9,538 nt of DNA from Acidilobaceae archaeon (lineage in GTDB: Archaea; Thermoproteota; Thermoprotei_A; Sulfolobales; Acidilobaceae): the NCBI GenBank assembly GCA_027081695.1, contig JALWJI010000195.1:1-9538 (forward strand), written 5' to 3'. Below, piece by piece: positions 6,143 through 9,538 of the stretch (positions are counted from its first letter, which is position 1; each line of letters begins with the position of its first letter). A program made the translations under genes and the position numbers. A model generated the notes under the pieces. That model did not search any database, was not told the origin of the DNA, and saw only the letters and a program-made list of their open reading frames with translations.

Positions 6143-7045
6143 TTAGAAATACATCGACTTCTCAAGCTTCTCGTATAGATAAATCGCAATTGCATGATCA
6201 AATAAAGCCGTTCCTACACTCTTGTATACTTTTACGTCTCCAGGAGTACATCTATCCTCGTTTCGAAGCACCATTCTAAGATCTACCACTTTCTTGAAAC
6301 CCTTAGCGTCATCAGTCTCTGCTAGTGCCCCTTCCAGCGTATCCACTAGTAGACAAGAAGCTCTTTTCTTAACTGCCTCATCCAGCTCTTTTACGGGTCT
6401 TGGAGCCCCTATGCTCGCCACAACTGTATTCTTCCTAAGTAAGTCTCCTTTTACAACAGGTTCTTTACTCGTTGTTGCTGTGACAAGTAAATCAGAATCC
6501 TGAAGCACCCTATCCAGAGAGGATTCGCTTGCCATAGGGAATTCTTCTAAAAACGAAGATACTTTTTCCATATCCATATCATAGACCAATATTCTTTTTG
6601 GATCGTATAGTTTTATTATAGCTCTAGTATGATATCTTGCTTGGAAACCTGCACCTATTAAACCCAAAGTATTGATTTCTGATACACCGAGGGCTTCTAG
6701 GGCTACGAGTGTACCTGCCGCAGTGCGCCAACCTGTCGCGGCTCCTGCTTCAGCTAATAGCAAAGGATCTCCCGTTATAGCGTCGAAAAGTGTTAGAACT
6801 GCCTTAACTAGTGGAAGACCTCTTTTAGGATTCTCCGGGTAAACGCCAACTAGTTTCGTGCTAAAATATCCTAGTCCCCCCGCAACCATCGCAGCATACC
6901 AAGAACCATGTTTCTCTATACTAGATCTCAAAGGAGCCTCCGTATCTTGGATCAATACTTGTTTTATTGTATGCATTAGCTCTAGAGGATCTACAAGCTC
7001 ATCAATCTGGTTATCTAATAGTGTATAGTGGAATATGTCTTTCAA
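6143..7045 (-). CDS. Ornithine cyclodeaminase / mu-crystallin family NAD(P)-dependent enzyme
   Basis: 300-residue cytoplasmic enzyme of the family containing ornithine cyclodeaminase, lysine cyclodeaminase, archaeal alanine dehydrogenase and related imine reductases. Seen: STKLVGVYPENPKRGLP (62-78) with K64 in the substrate-carboxylate position; GAATGWRTAAGTLVA (101-115) with R107, the substrate/pyrophosphate loop; the Rossmann motif GLIGAGFQARYH (128-139); ASIGAPRP (210-217); the catalytic-type Asp D235 in LLVDTLEGAL (233-242); and the C-terminal signature VYKSVGTALFD (273-283). All core motifs are intact. The protein is somewhat short (members are often 320-350), mainly at the N-terminus. 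Sequence alone does not separate cyclodeaminase from amino-acid dehydrogenase, so no symbol is given. The TTG start at 7045 has AGGGGGT (7055-7049) just upstream; the next Met (24) is too far in. It is monocistronic and convergent with the glycoprotein gene. Confidence 0.88.
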   Translation of the reverse strand: MKDIFHYTLLDNQIDELVDPLELMHTIKQVLIQDTEAPLRSSIEKHGSWYAAMVAGGLGYFSTKLVGVYPENPKRGLPLVKAVLTLFDAITGDPLLLAEAGAATGWRTAAGTLVALEALGVSEINTLGLIGAGFQARYHTRAIIKLYDPKRILVYDMDMEKVSSFLEEFPMASESSLDRVLQDSDLLVTATTSKEPVVKGDLLRKNTVVASIGAPRPVKELDEAVKKRASCLLVDTLEGALAETDDAKGFKKVVDLRMVLRNEDRCTPGDVKVYKSVGTALFDHAIAIYLYEKLEKSMYF

Positions 7046-7092
7046 ATTACCCCCTGTATAATATTACATATACAAAATAATATAAAATTCTA
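7046..7092 (-). promoter_or_regulatory. Promoter and ribosome binding site of the OCD-family gene
   Basis: Read on the minus strand, GAATTTTATATTATTTTG (near 7073-7090) is a strong TATA-like element 30-45 bases before the TTG start. AGGGGGT at 7055-7049 is a ribosome binding site ending three bases before the TTG. It supports TTG 7045 as the start despite the unusual codon. Confidence 0.5.
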
Positions 7093-7183
7093 ATTATTGA
7101 TTAAATCCAAACATTATTATGTCTACTCGAATAATAAAGACCTCAGGGATCAAGGCTAGTAACTCTCCGAATCGCTAGATATA

Positions 7184-7310
7184 GTTATATAATTAGTAGA
7201 GACATTAACCGTATTATCTCCGTCTTTGATAACTCTCTTCATGATGAATAATCGTCGGAGTGGCATAACTGGATACTGAGACATAACAGAGTCTAGTAAA
7301 ACTAGGAGGT
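7184..7310 (+). promoter_or_regulatory. Putative promoter, leader and ribosome binding site of the TrkA-C / radical SAM operon
   Basis: GTTATATAATT (7184-7194) is the best TATA-like box on the plus strand upstream of this operon and would start transcription near 7215, leaving a leader of about 100 bases. AGGAGGT (7304-7310) is a near-perfect Shine-Dalgarno sequence, five bases from GTG 7316 and eight from ATG 7319. The leader holds an ATGATGA (7241-7247) that begins a 12-codon frame without a ribosome binding site. I see no convincing gene or RNA structure in the 270 bases between 7046 and 7315. Confidence 0.4.
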
Positions 7311-7318
7311 AGCTAGTG

Positions 7319-8077
7319 ATGGAGGCACTCATAACTCTCCTCCTAATCATATTATTTAGTATTATAGTAAACAAGGTTGCAACAGCAGCTCTAGTTAGGA
7401 CGGGTCTCTCGAAAGAGGTAGCAAGCTTTCAGGCTCAAAGCGCGTTTTCCGGAACTGGATTTACTACTAGCGAGAGTGAATATGTTGTTTCTCATCCAGT
7501 GAGAAGAAGAATTATAAGATTGCTAATTCTATTTGGGAGTGCGGGCCTTACAAGCGCTATTGCTACTCTTGTTCTTACATTTATTGGTCAGCCCCGTGGA
7601 GAGGCTATATATAGGCTAGGGATCCTAGCCGTGGGCCTAGTCTTACTATATGTCTTTGCCTCTAGCAAGACCATAGATAGGATAATGGGCCGTATCATAG
7701 ACTATATGCTGGACAAGTTTACCTCTATCCGCGTAGTCGATTATGAGGCATTGCTAGGAATAGGACACGGCTATATGGTTTCATCTTTTAAAGTTTCGGA
7801 TGAAAGCTGGCTAGCAGGAAAGACACTGCGAGAAACGAGGCTCAGGGATGAGGGTGTAGTAGTTTTAGGGATTTATAGAAGGAGGAATGGTAAGCTAGTA
7901 TATATAGGGGCTCCTGGGCCTGAAACCAGGATCCTACCTGGGGACGAGCTTATTGTTTATGGGCCGGAGGAGGTGATTGCCAGTCTAGCCAAGAGAATTG
8001 CTGGACCATTAGGTGATCTCGAACATGCTGAAATGGTGTGGCGGCAACATGTTAGAAAACAACAGGAGGAGACTTAG
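7319..8077 (+). CDS. Membrane protein with TrkH-like pore-loop motif and C-terminal TrkA-C (RCK_C) domain
   Basis: About 252 residues from ATG 7319; GTG 7316 immediately before is equally placed for AGGAGGT and adds one residue (numbering here is from the GTG). Seen: a hydrophobic helix (4-24); the segment FQAQSAFSGTGFTTSESE (38-55), which looks like the pore loop/selectivity filter of TrkH/KtrB potassium transporters; HPVRRRIIR (60-68); two further helices (about 67-88 and 101-118); then a cytoplasmic domain whose residues 153-228 (SFKVSDESWLAGKTLRE, RILPGDELIVYGPEE) fit TrkA-C, a ligand-sensing domain of K+ transporters and channels. Bacterial proteins of this layout exist, usually annotated only as TrkA-C-containing membrane proteins of unknown function. 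A role in K+ or other cation flux is inferred. It lacks the TrkA-N nucleotide-binding domain. The stop is three bases from the next gene's ATG, so the two are an operon. Confidence 0.85.
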   Translation: MEALITLLLIILFSIIVNKVATAALVRTGLSKEVASFQAQSAFSGTGFTTSESEYVVSHPVRRRIIRLLILFGSAGLTSAIATLVLTFIGQPRGEAIYRLGILAVGLVLLYVFASSKTIDRIMGRIIDYMLDKFTSIRVVDYEALLGIGHGYMVSSFKVSDESWLAGKTLRETRLRDEGVVVLGIYRRRNGKLVYIGAPGPETRILPGDELIVYGPEEVIASLAKRIAGPLGDLEHAEMVWRQHVRKQQEET

Positions 8078-8080
8078 GAA

Positions 8081-9208
8081 ATGACTGAGAGTCTCCCACA
8101 GAGACTAGAGCATGCTAGAAAACTAAAAGAGAGAGCAATTGTAGAATTGGAATCACTGCTCGATCCCAAAGAAAGGAAAGTTGCCAGACGAGACCATCAT
8201 GCCAGGAGAAAACCTAGGCATTGCGGAATAACAATTCATACAGGTATAGGCTGTAGCTATGGCTGTGTATACTGCTATATATGGGACATGGGCTTTCCAG
8301 GAAAGCCTAAACCATATCCGCTCAACTCGCTTCAGATGGCTTATGCTCTAGCACTTAACCCCTACGTTGTTCCTAGGTATACCTTTGCCGCATATGGAAG
8401 TGTTACAGAACCATTTCTCGAAGAAACAAAAGACAAAGCCGTAGACTACATGAGAACAATATATAGATATCTATTACTTCCCATCCAAGTCTCTACAAAG
8501 TCATTGTTAACGAGTGATTTAGTTAAAAAACTCATTAATACTGATCCAAACCTTAGCCTATTAATCAGCATAACTGGAATAAGTGAGAAGGCTAGGAGAC
8601 TAGAACCCCGGGCACCTGATCCAATAATGAGAATAGAGTTTGCTAGTTATCTTAAGGGAACAAACATTATCCCTACATTATTCATAAGGCCCATTATACC
8701 CGGCGTTACTGACAAGGAATTCGAGAATATTCTCGATTTAGCCTCTAATGCTGGTATAAGGACTCTTGTCCTCGGAACACTAAGAGTCACCTCTGGAATC
8801 GTTAGGAGACTTAAATTAGTCGGTGTAGAGATTCCTCCTAAATTACTCCCTAGAAGACTAGATATTAAGAAGCAACAATACATCTCAGGCTCTCATATAA
8901 AGAGAATGCTAGAACATATTGCCTCGAATAAGGGATTCCTGGTCTTGCCCTCAGCATGTTCGGCAAATGTGTATTCCCATAGATCGGCATGTTATAAGTG
9001 TAGACTCGGTCCCTGTGGGCGTCCTAGTTATCCGTCTATTATGGAAGTTAAGGATGCTCTATCGATTCTAGAACTCGATAATTATAGGGTCGTGGACGTA
9101 TCACGAAATGCAATCAGGCTCCAGAGGACTGGAAAACCTACCAAGAAAGATGAAATAAGATTGTTCTGGCTGCGCGACGTATCACGTTTAGATCTTATCC
9201 TTGCCTAG
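8081..9208 (+). CDS. Radical SAM protein, SplB-like (COG1533 type), with C-terminal cysteine cluster
   Basis: 375-residue cytoplasmic iron-sulfur protein. The motif C58-SYG-C62-VY-C65 is the canonical CxxxCxxC that binds the [4Fe-4S] cluster and S-adenosylmethionine. Downstream it has the layout of spore-photoproduct-lyase-like proteins: YGSVTEPF (105-112), QVSTKSLLTSDL (136-147), ISITGISEKARRLEPRAPDP (163-181 region), and PTLFIRPIIPGVTD (198-211). Substrate unknown: archaeal members of this group are not shown to repair DNA. Four more cysteines near the C-terminus (C293, C304, C307, C312) could hold a second Fe-S cluster or zinc; C48 lies just before the main motif. The start ATG 8081 has AGGAGGAG (8064-8071) nine bases upstream, inside the preceding gene. 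It is cotranscribed with the TrkA-C protein and convergent with the DUF1464 gene, overlapping it by four bases. Confidence 0.88.
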   Translation: MTESLPQRLEHARKLKERAIVELESLLDPKERKVARRDHHARRKPRHCGITIHTGIGCSYGCVYCYIWDMGFPGKPKPYPLNSLQMAYALALNPYVVPRYTFAAYGSVTEPFLEETKDKAVDYMRTIYRYLLLPIQVSTKSLLTSDLVKKLINTDPNLSLLISITGISEKARRLEPRAPDPIMRIEFASYLKGTNIIPTLFIRPIIPGVTDKEFENILDLASNAGIRTLVLGTLRVTSGIVRRLKLVGVEIPPKLLPRRLDIKKQQYISGSHIKRMLEHIASNKGFLVLPSACSANVYSHRSACYKCRLGPCGRPSYPSIMEVKDALSILELDNYRVVDVSRNAIRLQRTGKPTKKDEIRLFWLRDVSRLDLILA

Positions 9209-9538
9209 CAGTCTTCTGAGGGTCTGGTAAACGTATCCTTTATTTTTAGAGCGTATTCTTTGGGTTCTATATAGTCAAATATGCTACCTTGTGATTTGTC
9301 CAGTTTTAGGGTGTCAATAATCCAAGAGTACTTTCCTCCGGCTACTCCACTAGCTATGTAAGCTGCTCCCATAGACGCTGCCTTTATCTTTGTATCCGTA
9401 GATTCGAGGAATATGATATCTCTTATCTTTGTTCTGAGGGAATCATTGTTTTTTATCGACGTGTAGACTGATTGCCGAATTCTGGGATGTCTGTAGAGCC
9501 GACCGCTAAGATACAATATTGGTTTTGTACTTGATACT
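9205..9538 (-). CDS. DUF1464-like protein, ASKHA fold (5' end cut by window edge)
   Basis: The C-terminal 110 residues of a longer protein; the frame is open to the window edge, so the start is outside (a TTG at 9516 is internal). Visible: TKPILYLSGRLYRHPRIR, then KAASMGAAYIASGVAGGKYS and GSIFDYIE. This order (SGRL-R, AA-GAA-IA-G-AGGKY, G-(V/I)-DYI) matches, from memory, the C-terminal part of DUF1464, an archaeal family of about 330-350 residues with an actin/hexokinase-like ATPase fold and no established function. The GAAYIASG helix and the SGRL strand fit the nucleotide-binding half of ASKHA kinases. Its stop codon overlaps that of the radical SAM gene. The assignment rests on these motifs only. 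Confidence 0.72.
   Translation of the reverse strand, partial: VSSTKPILYLSGRLYRHPRIRQSVYTSIKNNDSLRTKIRDIIFLESTDTKIKAASMGAAYIASGVAGGKYSWIIDTLKLDKSQGSIFDYIEPKEYALKIKDTFTRPSEDC

Noticed and set aside
7241..7279. ATGATGA (C-box-like) followed by CTGA (D-box-like) in the leader of the TrkA-C operon, suggesting a C/D box guide RNA.
   Set aside because: The spacing gives an RNA of only about 39 bases with no clear internal D' and C' boxes, shorter than archaeal C/D guide RNAs normally are; probably chance.
7156..7374. 72-codon minus-strand frame upstream of and overlapping the TrkA-C gene.
   Set aside because: It overlaps a well-supported gene, has no ribosome binding site, and its sequence shows no recognisable domain; most likely a chance frame.
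9205..9516. A complete 103-residue protein starting at TTG 9516.
   Set aside because: The frame stays open to the window edge and the residues before the TTG (TKPIL) continue the DUF1464-like strand, so this is the C-terminal part of a longer protein.
1..9538. Possibility that the window is a mobile element, defence island or CRISPR locus.
   Set aside because: No transposase, integrase, nuclease, toxin, regularly spaced repeats, tRNA or target-site duplications are visible; the genes are mostly widespread archaeal families.

Overview
This window looks like chromosomal DNA from a hyperthermophilic crenarchaeon, probably of the Desulfurococcales type. The basis is heavy use of AGA/AGG, ATA and CTA codons, GGAGG-type ribosome binding sites mixed with apparently leaderless TTG starts, TATA-like boxes, a 54-residue protein resembling the crenarchaeal DNA-binding protein CC1, and a DUF1464-type protein at the right edge. 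No tRNA, rRNA, insertion sequence, CRISPR array or integration site is visible. The window reads as a collection of ordinary archaeal genes rather than a mobile or defence island.

Left third (1-3508), all on the minus strand, in transcription order: a GT-B glycosyltransferase (3508-2492), a CPA2-type cation/proton antiporter (2410-1226), then, 16 bases after its stop, an FGGY carbohydrate kinase resembling glycerol kinase (1209 to beyond the left edge). The antiporter and kinase probably share a transcript. The glycosyltransferase may have its own promoter, because both it and the antiporter have a TATA-like box about 25-30 bases before a TTG start and share the 10-mer TCCAGGTATA there.

Middle (3509-6142): a divergent intergenic region with two sets of short repeats lies between the glycosyltransferase and the small CC1-like gene (3690-3854, plus strand). 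Next comes a large, AT-rich, plus-strand gene for a surface glycoprotein: signal peptide, beta-rich ectodomain with about 18 N-glycosylation sequons, and a C-terminal membrane anchor. Its signal peptide lies upstream of the first canonical start codon, so translation probably begins at a non-canonical ATC (4006) behind a strong G-rich ribosome binding site. This is the most surprising observation in the window.

Right third (6143-9538): an ornithine cyclodeaminase/mu-crystallin family dehydrogenase on the minus strand converges on the glycoprotein gene. A two-gene plus-strand operon follows: a membrane protein with a TrkH-like pore-loop motif and a TrkA-C domain, then an SplB-like radical SAM protein with four extra C-terminal cysteines. 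The radical SAM gene converges on the 3' end of a DUF1464 gene, and the two stop codons share one CTAG.

Functionally the window mixes ion homeostasis (antiporter, TrkA-C protein), small-molecule metabolism (FGGY kinase, OCD-family enzyme), glycosylation and cell surface (glycosyltransferase, glycoprotein), and chromatin. I see no evidence that these form one system. The parts with least precedent are the surface glycoprotein with its start, the single pore-loop/TrkA-C protein, and its pairing with the radical SAM enzyme.
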